Positions 1 through 8,749 of a DNA stretch of 64,000 nt are shown here, piece by piece (position 1 is the first letter of the stretch; each line of letters starts with the position of its first letter). This stretch comes from Shinella sp. SUS2 (GTDB lineage: Bacteria > Pseudomonadota > Alphaproteobacteria > Rhizobiales > Rhizobiaceae), in assembly GCF_001262505.1 (NCBI RefSeq), contig NZ_KQ410723.1:372001-436000 (forward strand), given 5' to 3'. The translations under genes were made by a program, and so were the position numbers. Under the pieces are notes generated by a model, which saw only the letters and a program-made list of their open reading frames with translations, had not been told where the DNA came from and searched no databases.

Positions 1-466
1 TGGTGGCGAGGCGCACGGCATTGTCCGGCAGGGTGAACGTATCGCTGTGCCACTGGAAGATCGGAAACGCACCAGCCGCCGCCGATAGAACCGGATCACC
101 GGCACCGTCCTTCGTCAGCGCGACCGTACACCAGCCGAATTCCGGCGTCGCACCGATCAGGTTTTCCGCACCATAGGCCCGGGCGAGAAGCTGGCTGCCG
201 AGGCAGACGCCGAGCACGGACTTGTCCGCATCGCCGAAGCGCCGCATCAGCGCGGCGAGTGCAGGGAGATAAGCGTGGCGATCGTCGTCGCGGGCGTTCT
301 GCGGACCGCCCATCACGACGATGGCATCGTGGGCCGCATCATCCGCCGGAATGGCATCGCCCGCATGGGGGCGGCAGAGGTCTAGTTCGGCACCCGCCTC
401 TTCCAGCGCGACGCCGATCTGCCCGAGCAGCGTTACCTTGTCGTTCTCAACCACCAGAACCCGCAT
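1..466 (-). CDS. Class I glutamine amidotransferase, partial (3' part cut by window edge)
   Basis: The frame opens at an ATG at 466 and runs off the left edge, so about 155 N-terminal residues are present. It begins MRVLVVEND and carries the amidotransferase nucleophile elbow GVCLGSQ with Cys88, preceded by VMGGPQ near residue 51, both typical of the GMP-synthase-like class I glutaminase fold (Cys-His-Glu triad). The His and Glu of the triad should lie in the missing part. Stand-alone members of this family hydrolyse glutamine for an unknown partner or act on other gamma-glutamyl amides; the substrate cannot be told from this fragment. The family assignment is firm, the specific role is not. 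Confidence 0.85.
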   Translation of the reverse strand, partial: MRVLVVENDKVTLLGQIGVALEEAGAELDLCRPHAGDAIPADDAAHDAIVVMGGPQNARDDDRHAYLPALAALMRRFGDADKSVLGVCLGSQLLARAYGAENLIGATPEFGWCTVALTKDGAGDPVLSAAAGAFPIFQWHSDTFTLPDNAVRLAT

Positions 467-553
467 GCCAAACTCCTGCTTCCCGATTCTCGCGCGAGAC
501 AAACACGAGCCTCCGCTTCATTCAAGGGCATTGAAGAGCCGAAACAGAAAGAA

Positions 554-573
554 CCCGGCTCCTACGAGCCGGG
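554..573 (-). terminator. Rho-independent terminator of the small secreted protein gene
   Basis: A perfect 8 bp stem (CCCGGCTC / GAGCCGGG) with a 4-base loop. Read on the minus strand it is followed by TTCTTTCTGTTT, so it ends the transcript of the gene at 605-781. Confidence 0.7.
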
Positions 574-604
574 CAAGTCGGGGAGGATCGGCAGAAGGAA
601 GGGA

Positions 605-781
605 TCAGTGGCAGACGCGGATCTTCTTGATGATGACGTTGCCGTAGTAGTCGTAGGACTTCACCTTCTTGATGAAGCAGGACGGCTCGTAGCCGTAGCT
701 GTAGTAACCGGCCTGGGAAGGCGCCGCAAAAGAGATGGCGGCAACGAGGGCGACGGTGGCGGAAACGATGATCTTGCGCAT
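605..781 (-). CDS. Small secreted protein, 58 aa, unknown function
   Basis: An ATG at 781 opens a 58-codon frame ending at TGA 605-607. The first 24 residues form a clean Sec signal peptide: MRKIIVS, then a hydrophobic stretch, then a cleavage site around PSQAG. The mature part is about 34 residues, rich in Tyr and Lys (GYYSYGYEPSC, KKVKSYDYYGN), with two cysteines that could form one disulfide. Short exported proteins of this type (signal peptide, Tyr-rich, CFIKKVK...VCH ending) are common in Rhizobiales but have no known function. It has its own terminator downstream. Support comes from the signal peptide and terminator rather than from homology. Confidence 0.65.
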   Translation of the reverse strand: MRKIIVSATVALVAAISFAAPSQAGYYSYGYEPSCFIKKVKSYDYYGNVIIKKIRVCH

Positions 782-880
782 GGGGTCTCTCCTGATCTCT
801 GGTAAGGATGAGCCTCTCTCATCCGGTGATCAGAAGGTCGCACATCGCCCCGCCGCCCGCTGTTCCGCGGGAAACAGGCG

Positions 881-1309
881 TCACGGATAGATGACGCCCT
901 TGCGCAGGATGACGTTGGCGTAGAGCCGCGGCTCGCTGGTCTGCACCAATGTATGGGCAGCGCGCACACGGCCGTAGAAGTCGGCACCGACCAGCGGCAC
1001 CACCGCGCGATCCGGCTCGTGGCCGGCGCAGCAGTCGATGATTTCGCGGTGCACGGGCTCCAGCGTGTCGCGGTCCTGGCGGTAGGTGGAGCGGAAGATG
1101 GCCTCCTCGACGAAATCATCGATCGGCATCACCGAGAGCACGGCATTCAGCACGGGAATGAGCGGCACGCCGTCGAGGCGGATGAGACGACGGGCGTGCT
1201 CGACGCCCGGATAGTTGCCGTCGACGATCGCAATCTCGTCGCCGTGGCCCATGGCACGCAGCGTGGCGAGCAGCTCCGGGCTCAGGATGGGGTCAAGACC
1301 TTTCAGCAT
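881..1309 (-). CDS. fucU: RbsD/FucU-family sugar mutarotase
   Basis: A 142-residue protein, the usual size for the RbsD/FucU family, which interconverts anomers or ring forms of free sugars (fucose, ribose) in the cytosol after uptake. The conserved catalytic histidine is in GHGDE (His22), and the Tyr-rich C-terminal segment ending ANVILRKGVIYP matches the family. The ATG at 1309 directly follows the stop of the ROK regulator gene (TGA/ATG with no gap), so the two are translated from one transcript. With the fructose transporter divergent next door, a role as mutarotase for the imported ketose or a related sugar is inferred; the exact sugar is not shown. Confidence 0.85.
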   Translation of the reverse strand: MLKGLDPILSPELLATLRAMGHGDEIAIVDGNYPGVEHARRLIRLDGVPLIPVLNAVLSVMPIDDFVEEAIFRSTYRQDRDTLEPVHREIIDCCAGHEPDRAVVPLVGADFYGRVRAAHTLVQTSEPRLYANVILRKGVIYP

Positions 1310-2539
1310 TCAGGCAAGCTCCTTGAAGAGGACGTTGTGGTCCGGCAGATAGCGGGAGAAGAGCGGCAGGCTCGCCCCGCCGATCGAGCGCGCGGCACTG
1401 CCGACCGCACCCTCGACGATCTCCGGCAGGGTGACGCCCTGGAGATCGAGGCGGGCGACGGCGGCCTGCGTCGCCGCGACCACGCGTTCGCGCACCCAGG
1501 CGGGAAAACCGCCGTCGATGATGACGGCAGAGAAGTCGATGACGGAGGCGGAGGCGACGACGGCCTGCGCGAGCGCGGCCGCCATGTCCTCGATCCAGAT
1601 TGCAAGCGGCGCGCCGAAATCGATCCAGCCATCCGTCGAATACCACAGCGGCTTCGGATCGATGCCGTGCTCGCGCAACAGGTTTTCCAGACGATAGACC
1701 GAAGCGATCTTCAGGAGCTGCACCGTCTCGCCGTTGCGACCCTGCACGGGAAGGGGGCCGATGGCGCCCGCCGTGCCGGTGCGGCCGGTGAACAGCGCCG
1801 AGTTCAGCACCACACCGCCGCCGATGAAGGAGCCGATGAAGAGATAGAGGAAATCCGGATATTGCGGGCCGAGGCCGAAGACGAGCTCGGCGGCGCAGGC
1901 GCTCGTCGCATCGTTCTGGAGCACCACAGGATGGGACACGCGGCTGGCGATCTCCGCCTCGAGGTCGACACCGCGCCACTGGTCCATGTCGGCCTGCGGC
2001 GCCCCGACTTCACTCGCCCAGCTCCAGAGTTCGAACGGCGCGGCGACACCGAAACCGGCAATGCGGGCGCGTTCTTCCGGCGTGATGGCGGCTTCGAGTT
2101 CCGCAAGGCCCTCCTCGACGAAGGCGAGCAGCGGACCGGGCATGGGATAGGGATAAGTCCGGCGCACCTGCCGGCGGATGCCGCCGACAAAATCCATCAT
2201 GACGAGATCGGCGCTGCGGCGACCGATCTTCAGGCCGAAGGAATAGACAGCATCGGGATTGAGCCGCATCGGCACGGAAGGCTGGCCGACCTTGCCGCGC
2301 ATCGGCTCGCCGCGCATCAGAAGCCCCTCGGCCTCCAGCGCGCGCATGATGACGGTGACGGTCTGGGCGGAAAGGCCGCTGCGCCGGGCGATCTCGGCCT
2401 TGGACAGGCTGCCGTGCCGCCGCACCAGCGACATGACCAGGCGTTCGTTATAGGCCCGGACGCGCACCTGGTTTGCACCGCCGCTCGGATCGAGGATTTC
2501 GGCCGGCACGGCATGTGCCGTCACGTCCTTTCTGATCAT
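1310..2539 (-). CDS. frcR: ROK-family transcriptional regulator of the fructose locus
   Basis: A 409-residue protein with an N-terminal winged helix-turn-helix (about residues 31-74, containing LSKAEIARRSGLSAQTVT) joined to a ROK sugar-kinase-like domain. The kinase domain is probably a sensor only: the ATP-binding motif near residue 100 is replaced by GLKIG and the zinc motif CxCGxxGC typical of ROK kinases and NagC is missing, while the sugar-site sequence QNDATSA is kept. Divergent from frcBCAK and co-transcribed with fucU, it matches the FrcR position in Sinorhizobium meliloti. It most likely represses frcBCAK and its own operon in the absence of sugar (inference from layout). Confidence 0.82.
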   Translation of the reverse strand: MIRKDVTAHAVPAEILDPSGGANQVRVRAYNERLVMSLVRRHGSLSKAEIARRSGLSAQTVTVIMRALEAEGLLMRGEPMRGKVGQPSVPMRLNPDAVYSFGLKIGRRSADLVMMDFVGGIRRQVRRTYPYPMPGPLLAFVEEGLAELEAAITPEERARIAGFGVAAPFELWSWASEVGAPQADMDQWRGVDLEAEIASRVSHPVVLQNDATSACAAELVFGLGPQYPDFLYLFIGSFIGGGVVLNSALFTGRTGTAGAIGPLPVQGRNGETVQLLKIASVYRLENLLREHGIDPKPLWYSTDGWIDFGAPLAIWIEDMAAALAQAVVASASVIDFSAVIIDGGFPAWVRERVVAATQAAVARLDLQGVTLPEIVEGAVGSAARSIGGASLPLFSRYLPDHNVLFKELA

Positions 2540-2828
2540 CGTCTCCTCCCGTTCCGGACCGGGCGTCGCGCACCCTTTCCGGTCCTCTTATCGGCTGGCG
2601 TTCCGCTCTTCCACCGGAAACGCACAGCGGGGCTTTTCGCCCGATCTTTCCTGCAGCATGCCACAACGAATTAATAATTCAATTCGATTTATTTATTGAC
2701 AGCCATTTCTTTTGGTGTTCTCTTGAGGACGGAAGCGAGGATCGGCCGGCAGAAGACCTGCCCGCCCACCCTGCGACCGGATCGCCCCAGGAGAGGGGCG
2801 CATCCCGTTTCGTCCTTGGGAGGATACC
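2540..2828. promoter_or_regulatory. Divergent promoter region frcR / frcB
   Basis: This 289 bp gap has no gene. An AT-rich patch at about 2667-2700 stands out in otherwise GC-rich DNA and contains an inverted repeat CGAATT (2667-2672) / AATTCG (2681-2686) with AT-only surroundings, the composition typical of ROK/NagC operators. A -35-like TTGACA lies at 2696-2701 for the plus strand; the matching -10 is poor. The frcB ribosome-binding site is GGGAGG at about 2818-2823. The operator role is inferred. Confidence 0.5.
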
Positions 2829-3851
2829 ATGAAGAAAACCATCATTTCCGCCGCTCTCGGCGCGCTTGCACTCGGCGTCGCCTTCTCCTCGCCGGCAGCC
2901 GCCGAAACCACGGCCTGCCTGATCACCAAGACCGACACCAATCCCTTCTTCGTCAAGATGAAGGAAGGCGCGGAAGCCAAGGCCAAGGAACTCGGCGTGA
3001 CGCTGAAGGCCTATGCCGGCAAGATCGACGGCGACTCGGAAAGCCAGGTTGCGGCCATCGAGACCTGCATTGCCGACGGCGCAAAGGGCATCCTGATCGC
3101 GGCCTCGGACACGAAGGGCATCGTTCCCTCCGTGCAGAAGGCGCGTGAGGCAGGCCTGCTCGTCATCGCGCTCGACACGCCGCTCGAGCCGCTCGACAGC
3201 GCCGACATGACGTTTGCCACCGACAACCTGCTCGCCGGCGAACTGATCGGAAAATGGGCTGCCGCCACGCTCGGCGACGCCGCAAAGGACGCAAAGATCG
3301 CCTTCCTGAATCTCACGCCGTCGCAGCCTTCGGTCGATGTGCTGCGTAACCAGGGCTTCATGAAGGGCTTCGGCATCGACGTGAAGGACATTTCCAAGAT
3401 CGGCGACGAGGACGATGCCCGCATCGTCGGCCATGACGTGACCAACGGCAACGAGGAAGGCGGCCGCACCGCCATGGAAAACCTTCTCCAGAAGGATCCG
3501 TCCATCAATGTCGTGCACACGATCAACGAACCGGCCGCTGCCGGCGCCTATGAAGCGCTGAAGGCCGTTGGCAAGGAAAAGGACGTGCTGATCGTTTCCG
3601 TCGACGGCGGTTGCCCGGGCGTGCAGAACGTCGCAGACGGCGTCATCGGCGCGACCTCGCAGCAGTACCCGCTGATGATGGCCGCCCTCGGCATCGAGGC
3701 CATCAAAAAGTTTGCCGACACCGGCGAAAAGCCGAAGGCGACCGAAGGCAAGGACTTCTTCGACACGGGCGTGACGCTCGTCACCGACAAGCCGGCAGCA
3801 GGCGTCGAATCCATCGACACCAAGGCCGGCAAGGACAAGTGCTGGGGCTAA
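2829..3851 (+). CDS. frcB: Fructose ABC transporter, periplasmic sugar-binding protein
   Basis: A 340-residue protein with a Sec signal peptide ([16 protein letters not shown]..., cleavage near AAAE at about residue 24), followed by a periplasmic-binding-protein type I fold of the ribose/galactose class. Recognisable elements are [15 protein letters not shown] near the mature N-terminus, [15 protein letters not shown] and the [11 protein letters not shown] region. It captures fructose, and possibly mannose or ribose, in the periplasm and delivers it to FrcC. First gene of frcBCAK; the wide gap with a strong hairpin after it suggests a higher level of binding protein than of membrane components. 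The product name follows the S. meliloti locus with the same order. Confidence 0.88.
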   Translation: MKKTIISAALGALALGVAFSSPAAAETTACLITKTDTNPFFVKMKEGAEAKAKELGVTLKAYAGKIDGDSESQVAAIETCIADGAKGILIAASDTKGIVPSVQKAREAGLLVIALDTPLEPLDSADMTFATDNLLAGELIGKWAAATLGDAAKDAKIAFLNLTPSQPSVDVLRNQGFMKGFGIDVKDISKIGDEDDARIVGHDVTNGNEEGGRTAMENLLQKDPSINVVHTINEPAAAGAYEALKAVGKEKDVLIVSVDGGCPGVQNVADGVIGATSQQYPLMMAALGIEAIKKFADTGEKPKATEGKDFFDTGVTLVTDKPAAGVESIDTKAGKDKCWG

Positions 3852-3858
3852 GGCCCCC

Positions 3859-3883
3859 GCCGGCCCGGCTTGACCGGGCCGGC
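3859..3883 (+). terminator. Intercistronic hairpin after frcB (attenuator or mRNA-protecting stem)
   Basis: A 10 bp perfect stem GCCGGCCCGG / CCGGGCCGGC with a 5-base loop begins 8 bases after the frcB stop. Only a short TTT follows, so it probably stops part of the transcripts and protects the frcB message. The rest of the 257 bp frcB-frcC gap holds no gene that I can support. Confidence 0.6.
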
Positions 3884-4108
3884 TTTCCGCTACGGACGCG
3901 GTCTGGGTCGCGGGAAATACCGACCCTGCTTTGACAACAGCAACAAGACATGGGCACCTTTCTTCCCGGGCGACGGCACGAGCCGGTTCACCTTGGGGAG
4001 GAGACCGCCCGCAGATGGCGGCAGGTGCGCGAAGCGCCCTACCGATGCGTCCACGCACCATTTCATCCGGCACGCCGCGACGGTCGGCACCGGAAGGGGA
4101 GGAAAATC

Positions 4109-5191
4109 ATGAGTGAGACATCGACGGCCTCACAGCCTTCGCAGGAATTCGAGAAGGTGCTATCCGGCAGCGCGACGCAGGTCGCCTCCTTCGATACGCA
4201 CGACAAGACACCCATCCAGAAATTCCAGCATTTCCTGCACGGCAGCCCCTCCGCGGTGCCGCTGATCGTGCTCGTGATCTCGGTCGCGGTGTTCGGCGCG
4301 GTGCTCGGCGGCAAGTTCTTCTCCGCCTTCACGATGACGCTGATCCTTCAACAGGTGGCGATCGTCGGCATCGTCGGCGCGGCGCAGACGCTGGTGATCC
4401 TCACCGCCGGCATCGATCTTTCGGTCGGCGCGATCATGGTGCTCTCCTCCGTCGTGATGGGCCAGTTCACCTTCCGCTACGGCCTGCCGCCCTCGCTTGC
4501 CGTGCTTTGCGGCCTCGCCTGCGGTGCCCTCTGCGGTTACATCAATGGCCTGCTGGTCGCCCGCATGAAGCTGCCGCCCTTCATTGTCACGCTCGGCATG
4601 TGGCAGATCATCCTCGCCTCGAATTTCCTCTATTCGGCCAACGAAACGATCCGCTCGCAGGATATTTCCTCGCAGGCGCCGCTCCTCCAATTCTTCGGCA
4701 ACAACATCAAGCTCGGCAGTGCCGTCTTCACCTACGGCGTCATCGCCATGGTGCTACTGGTGGCGCTGCTCTGGTACGTCTTGAACCACACCGCCTGGGG
4801 CCGCCATGTCTACGCGGTCGGCGACGACCCCGACGCGGCGGAGCTCGCCGGCGTCAATGTCAAGCGCATGCTGGTCTCGGTCTATACGCTGTCCGGCCTC
4901 ATCTGCGCGCTGGCTGGCTGGGCCCTCATCGGCCGCATCGGCTCGGTCTCTCCGACCGCCGGCCAATTCGCCAACATCGAATCGATCACGGCCGTTGTTA
5001 TCGGCGGCCTCTCGCTCTTCGGCGGACGCGGCTCGATCCTCGGCATGATCTTCGGGGCGCTGATCGTCGGCGTCTTCTCGCTCGGCCTTCGCCTCATCGG
5101 CACGGACCCGCAATGGACCTATCTCCTGATCGGCGTCCTCATCATCTCGGCTGTCGCAATCGACCAGTGGATCAGAAAGGTAGCAGGCTGA
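4109..5191 (+). CDS. frcC: Fructose ABC transporter, permease
   Basis: A 360-residue inner-membrane permease of the ribose/xylose/arabinose branched family. The start at 4109 is chosen because it follows GGGGAGGAAAATC; a longer frame to 3950 reads through the leader. A soluble N-terminal stretch of about 50 residues precedes 8-10 hydrophobic segments, among them VPLIVLVISVAVFGAVLGG and the typical AGIDLSVGA loop followed by several Gly-rich helices and GGRGSILG. It forms the sugar channel and overlaps the ATPase gene by one base (TGATG), indicating coupled translation. Confidence 0.88.
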   Translation: MSETSTASQPSQEFEKVLSGSATQVASFDTHDKTPIQKFQHFLHGSPSAVPLIVLVISVAVFGAVLGGKFFSAFTMTLILQQVAIVGIVGAAQTLVILTAGIDLSVGAIMVLSSVVMGQFTFRYGLPPSLAVLCGLACGALCGYINGLLVARMKLPPFIVTLGMWQIILASNFLYSANETIRSQDISSQAPLLQFFGNNIKLGSAVFTYGVIAMVLLVALLWYVLNHTAWGRHVYAVGDDPDAAELAGVNVKRMLVSVYTLSGLICALAGWALIGRIGSVSPTAGQFANIESITAVVIGGLSLFGGRGSILGMIFGALIVGVFSLGLRLIGTDPQWTYLLIGVLIISAVAIDQWIRKVAG

Positions 5192-5970
5192 TGGCACTCG
5201 AACCCATTCTCACCGCCCGCGGTCTCGTCAAGCGCTACGGCCGCGTCACCGCCCTCGACCATGCCGATTTCGATCTCTATCCCGGCGAGATCCTTGCGGT
5301 GATCGGCGACAACGGCGCCGGCAAGTCCTCGATGATCAAGGCGATCTCCGGCGCCGTCACGCCGGACGAGGGCGAAATCCGCCTCGAAGGCAAACCGGTG
5401 CATTTCCGCTCGCCGATCGAGGCCCGCGGCGCCGGCATCGAAACGGTCTACCAGAACCTCGCGCTTTCCCCGGCCCTCTCGATCGCCGACAACATGTTCC
5501 TCGGCCGCGAGATCCGCAAACCGGGCGTCATGGGCCAGTGGTTCCGCAAGCTTGACCGCACGGCGATGGAGAAGTTCGCTCGCGACAAGCTCTCGGAGCT
5601 CGGGCTGATGACCATCCAGAACATCAACCAGGCGGTGGAGACGCTTTCGGGCGGCCAGCGCCAGGGCGTCGCGGTGGCGCGCGCTGCCGCCTTCGGCTCG
5701 AAGGTCATCATCCTCGACGAGCCGACGGCGGCGCTCGGCGTCAAGGAAAGCCGGCGCGTGCTGGAACTCATCCTGGACGTCCGCCGTCGTGGCATTCCGA
5801 TCGTGCTGATCTCGCACAACATGCCGCATGTCTTCGAGGTAGCGGACCGCATCCACATCCACCGGCTCGGCCGGCGGCTCACGGTCATCAACCCGAAGGA
5901 CTACACCATGTCCGACGCCGTCGCCTTCATGACCGGCGCCAAGCTGCCTGCGGAGGCCATCGCGGCATGA
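5191..5970 (+). CDS. frcA: Fructose ABC transporter, ATP-binding protein
   Basis: A 259-residue single-domain ABC ATPase. Walker A is GDNGAGKSS (about residues 42-50), the signature is LSGGQRQG, Walker B is VIILDEPTAALG and the H-loop is LISHNMPHV. Sugar transporters of this type often use a double-length ATPase (RbsA); the single length matches FrcA. The ATG at 5191 shares a base with the frcC stop, and the 3' end overlaps frcK by 4 bases (ATGA). Confidence 0.88.
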   Translation: MALEPILTARGLVKRYGRVTALDHADFDLYPGEILAVIGDNGAGKSSMIKAISGAVTPDEGEIRLEGKPVHFRSPIEARGAGIETVYQNLALSPALSIADNMFLGREIRKPGVMGQWFRKLDRTAMEKFARDKLSELGLMTIQNINQAVETLSGGQRQGVAVARAAAFGSKVIILDEPTAALGVKESRRVLELILDVRRRGIPIVLISHNMPHVFEVADRIHIHRLGRRLTVINPKDYTMSDAVAFMTGAKLPAEAIAA

Positions 5971-6590
5971 CTACGGTCGAAACGATCGTGGACGACCTTC
6001 TGCGGCGCGCTGAAAACGCGCGCCGCTTCCTGCTCGGCATTGCCGGTCCGCCGGGTGCCGGAAAGTCGACGCTGGTCGAAGCCGTCAAGGAGCGGCTTCT
6101 CGCCCGCGGCGAGACGGCAGAGATCCTGCCGATGGATGGCTTTCATATGGACAATGGCATTCTTTCCGAACGCGGCCTCCTGCCGCGCAAGGGGGCGCCC
6201 GAAACCTTCGACGCCCGCGGCTTCATCGATATCGTCACAGCCCTGAAAAGAGCCGAGGACGAGGTGCTCGTGCCGGTCTTCGACCGCACGCGCGAGATCG
6301 CCATCAACGCCGCCCGGGCCATTCCGGCCGAAACGCGCTTCGTGCTCGCCGAGGGCAACTATCTGCTGCTGACCGAAACGCCCTGGGATCGGCTGGAAGA
6401 AAAATTCGACTTCACCATCTTCGTCGGGCCGCCCTATGCGGTGCTGGAGGAGCGGCTGCGCCGGCGCTGGCTCGGCTACGACCTGCCGGAAGACGAAATC
6501 CAGCGCAAGCTCTACGGCAACGACCTGCCGAACGGAAAGCGCATCCTTGAAAATTCCCGCCCGGCGGACCTCACCATCGACATCTTCTGA
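5967..6590 (+). CDS. frcK: FrcK, P-loop kinase of the fructose locus
   Basis: A 207-residue P-loop protein of the phosphoribulokinase/uridine-kinase/pantothenate-kinase-like fold. Walker A is GPPGAGKST near residue 29, followed by [10 protein letters not shown], which resembles the substrate-acid motif of this kinase class, and an Arg-rich lid (LEERLRRRW). The same gene closes the frc operon in S. meliloti, where it is a predicted kinase whose phosphoryl acceptor is not well defined; phosphorylation of the imported sugar is plausible. Translation is coupled to frcA through an ATGA overlap. Confidence 0.82.
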   Translation: MTTVETIVDDLLRRAENARRFLLGIAGPPGAGKSTLVEAVKERLLARGETAEILPMDGFHMDNGILSERGLLPRKGAPETFDARGFIDIVTALKRAEDEVLVPVFDRTREIAINAARAIPAETRFVLAEGNYLLLTETPWDRLEEKFDFTIFVGPPYAVLEERLRRRWLGYDLPEDEIQRKLYGNDLPNGKRILENSRPADLTIDIF

Positions 6591-6706
6591 AACGATTGTC
6601 GTTCCGCTCCACGGATGCTATCGCAGCCGCCAGAGAAATCCCGGCAGGAATGCGAGAGCGTTTCACATCCGGGATCGCTGCAAAGCCAAGGGCGGGAGCT
6701 ACGCCG

Positions 6707-7747
6707 ATGACCACAGAACTCACCATCCGCCGGCCGGACGACTGGCATCTGCACCTGCGCGACGGCGCCATGCTCGAAGGCGTGATCGGCGACACCAGCC
6801 GCCATTTCGCCCGCGCGATCATCATGCCGAACCTCGTGCCGCCGGTCGTCACCACCGCGGATGCGAGCGCCTATCGCGACCGCATCCTCGCCGCCCTTCC
6901 GAAGGGCGACCGGTTCGAACCGCTGATGACGCTCTACCTCACCGAGCACACCGACCCCGACGACGTCGAAGCCGGCTACAGGAGCGGCCTGATCCGCGCC
7001 GTCAAACTCTACCCCGCCGGCGCGACGACCAATTCGCATGGCGGCGTGCGCAACATGGACAAGGCCATGCCCGTCCTGGAGCGCATGGCGAAGATCGGTC
7101 TGACGCTCTGCGTGCACGGCGAGGTGACGACGCCCGAAGTCGACATCTTCGACCGCGAGGCCGTGTTCATCGAGACCGTGCTTGATCCGCTGCGCACGCG
7201 CCTGCCGGAACTGCGTGTCACCATGGAGCATGTGACGACGAAGAACGGCATCGACTACATCACGTCCTCCAAGGCAAACCTTGCCGGCTCGATCACCACG
7301 CACCACCTGATCATCAACCGCAACGCCATCCTCGTTGGCGGCATCAAGCCGCACTACTACTGCCTGCCCGTCGCAAAACGCGAGGAGCACCGGCTGGCGC
7401 TGCGCAAGGCCGCGACGTCGGGCGACAAGCGCTTCTTCCTCGGCACCGATTCGGCGCCGCATGTCGATCCGCTGAAGGAGTGCGCCTGCGGCTGTGCCGG
7501 CATCTACACCTCGATCAACACGATGAGCTGCCTTGCCCACGTCTTCGAGGAGGACGGCGCTCTCCCCATGCTCGAAGCCTTCGCCTCGCTGAACGGTCCC
7601 GCCTGGTATGGCCTGCCGGTCAACGAGGAGACGATCCGCCTCGTCAAGCGTGCGGAGCCGGTGGCTTTCCCGGCAAAGATCGAAACGGGCGCCGGGCCTG
7701 TAACGGTGTTCGACCCGATGTTCCCGCTGCACTGGGACGTCGCCTGA
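6707..7747 (+). CDS. pyrC: Dihydroorotase (class II)
   Basis: A 346-residue enzyme, the length of E. coli PyrC, cyclising N-carbamoyl-aspartate to dihydroorotate in pyrimidine synthesis. All zinc-site residues are visible: His14 and His16 (WHLHLRDG), the carbamylated lysine Lys100 (VKLYPAG), His137 (CVHGE), His175 (MEHVTT) and Asp248 (GTDSAPH). The start at 6707 is preferred over an in-frame one at 6596 because it follows GGGCGGGAG and gives family length. It is separated from frcK by 116 bp, so a separate promoter is likely. Confidence 0.95.
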   Translation: MTTELTIRRPDDWHLHLRDGAMLEGVIGDTSRHFARAIIMPNLVPPVVTTADASAYRDRILAALPKGDRFEPLMTLYLTEHTDPDDVEAGYRSGLIRAVKLYPAGATTNSHGGVRNMDKAMPVLERMAKIGLTLCVHGEVTTPEVDIFDREAVFIETVLDPLRTRLPELRVTMEHVTTKNGIDYITSSKANLAGSITTHHLIINRNAILVGGIKPHYYCLPVAKREEHRLALRKAATSGDKRFFLGTDSAPHVDPLKECACGCAGIYTSINTMSCLAHVFEEDGALPMLEAFASLNGPAWYGLPVNEETIRLVKRAEPVAFPAKIETGAGPVTVFDPMFPLHWDVA

Positions 7748-7765
7748 ACGGTTCAAAAGGTCGAA

Positions 7766-7788
7766 GCGGTTCTGCCAGCCGGAACCGC
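7766..7788. terminator. Hairpin between convergent pyrC and crp-type gene
   Basis: A 7 bp stem GCGGTTC / GAACCGC with a 9-base loop in the 55 bp gap between two convergent genes. It lacks a T-run directly after the stem; an AAAAAG/CTTTTT tract lies about 10 bases away. Probably a shared transcription end. Confidence 0.4.
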
Positions 7789-7802
7789 ACCGGTCAAAAA
7801 GA

Positions 7803-8564
7803 TCAGATGAAGGGGCGGGCCTGCTTGTTCAGTCCCTCCCAGCCGGCCAGCGCCAGAAGACCGTCGCCGTCAAGGATTTCGCAGCCCTTGTCCTGCCAGC
7901 GCATCAGTTTACGGTCGGCGAGCTTGCGCAACGTCTTGTTGGTGTGAACGAGCGAGAGCCCGAGCGTATCGGCGACATGCTGCTGGGTGATCGGAATGAC
8001 CCGCCGCCCGCCGTTGACGCCGGCAGAATGGGCGCGCTGGTGGATGAAGGAGAGCAGATAGGCCGTGCGCTCAAGCGCCGAGCGACGGCCGATGCTGAGC
8101 AAATGCTCGTCGAGGATGCGCTCCTCATGCGCCGCGATCCAGGTGAGATCATAGGCGAGTGACGCGTGACGCTCGAACAATCGCTCCAGCTTGGAGCGCT
8201 CGAAGACGCAGAGCGTCACCGGCGTCAGCGCCTCGACGGAATGATCCATCTCGCCCATCAGGCTTCCCTGCAGGCCGATGAGATCGCCGGGCAGGAGATA
8301 GTTCATGATCTGCCGGCGTCCGTCCGGCAAAAGCTTGTAGCGGAAGGCCCAGCCTGAAAGCACGGTGAAGAGATGGGCGCTGTGCATGCCCTCGACGAGG
8401 ATAGTGGCGCCGCGCTCGCTGGAAAGCTCGCCGCTCTTGAATTGCGAGACAAAGTCCAGCTCCTTTGCCGAAAAGTCCCGGAAAGTCGAAAGAGCGCGCA
8501 GGGGACATTGCTGACAGGGCGTGCGCCATCTGGATTGCTGATTGACCGCCGTACCACCCGACAT
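7803..8564 (-). CDS. Crp/Fnr-family transcriptional regulator
   Basis: A 253-residue protein with an N-terminal cyclic-nucleotide-binding-like beta-roll (about 30-150) and a C-terminal HTH (ITQQHVADTLGLSLVHTNKTL, about residues 180-205). The start at 8564 follows GGAGG; the frame extends 10 codons further without an RBS. Near the N-terminus is CQQCPLRAL, and a later cysteine lies in LCVFER at about the place of the fourth FNR ligand. The third FNR-type cysteine is absent, so a 4Fe-4S oxygen switch like FNR is unlikely to be complete. Divergent from a receiver-domain gene 185 bp away. The signal sensed is unknown. Confidence 0.85.
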   Translation of the reverse strand: MSGGTAVNQQSRWRTPCQQCPLRALSTFRDFSAKELDFVSQFKSGELSSERGATILVEGMHSAHLFTVLSGWAFRYKLLPDGRRQIMNYLLPGDLIGLQGSLMGEMDHSVEALTPVTLCVFERSKLERLFERHASLAYDLTWIAAHEERILDEHLLSIGRRSALERTAYLLSFIHQRAHSAGVNGGRRVIPITQQHVADTLGLSLVHTNKTLRKLADRKLMRWQDKGCEILDGDGLLALAGWEGLNKQARPFI

Positions 8565-8749
8565 TACGCCTCCGCCGCGTTTGATCCTGCCCAAACCCGC
8601 GGGCTGGCCCGGAAAACGCGGCGCGCGCGCCGTTGTTCCATCGCACGGGTGCTATGTCTTTTTTAAATGACACTCCCGGGGGGCAAGCCCAAAGTCCGCC
8701 TCCCGAACCGCCCCTCCGGCGGTTTCACATGGACGAGGAGTGCGGCGCC

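Noticed and set aside
953..2674. Long plus-strand open frame of 573 codons opposite fucU and frcR
   Set aside because: It is fully antisense to two genes with clear family motifs; its translation is rich in Arg, Asp, His and Gly without domains, as expected for a shadow frame in high-GC DNA.
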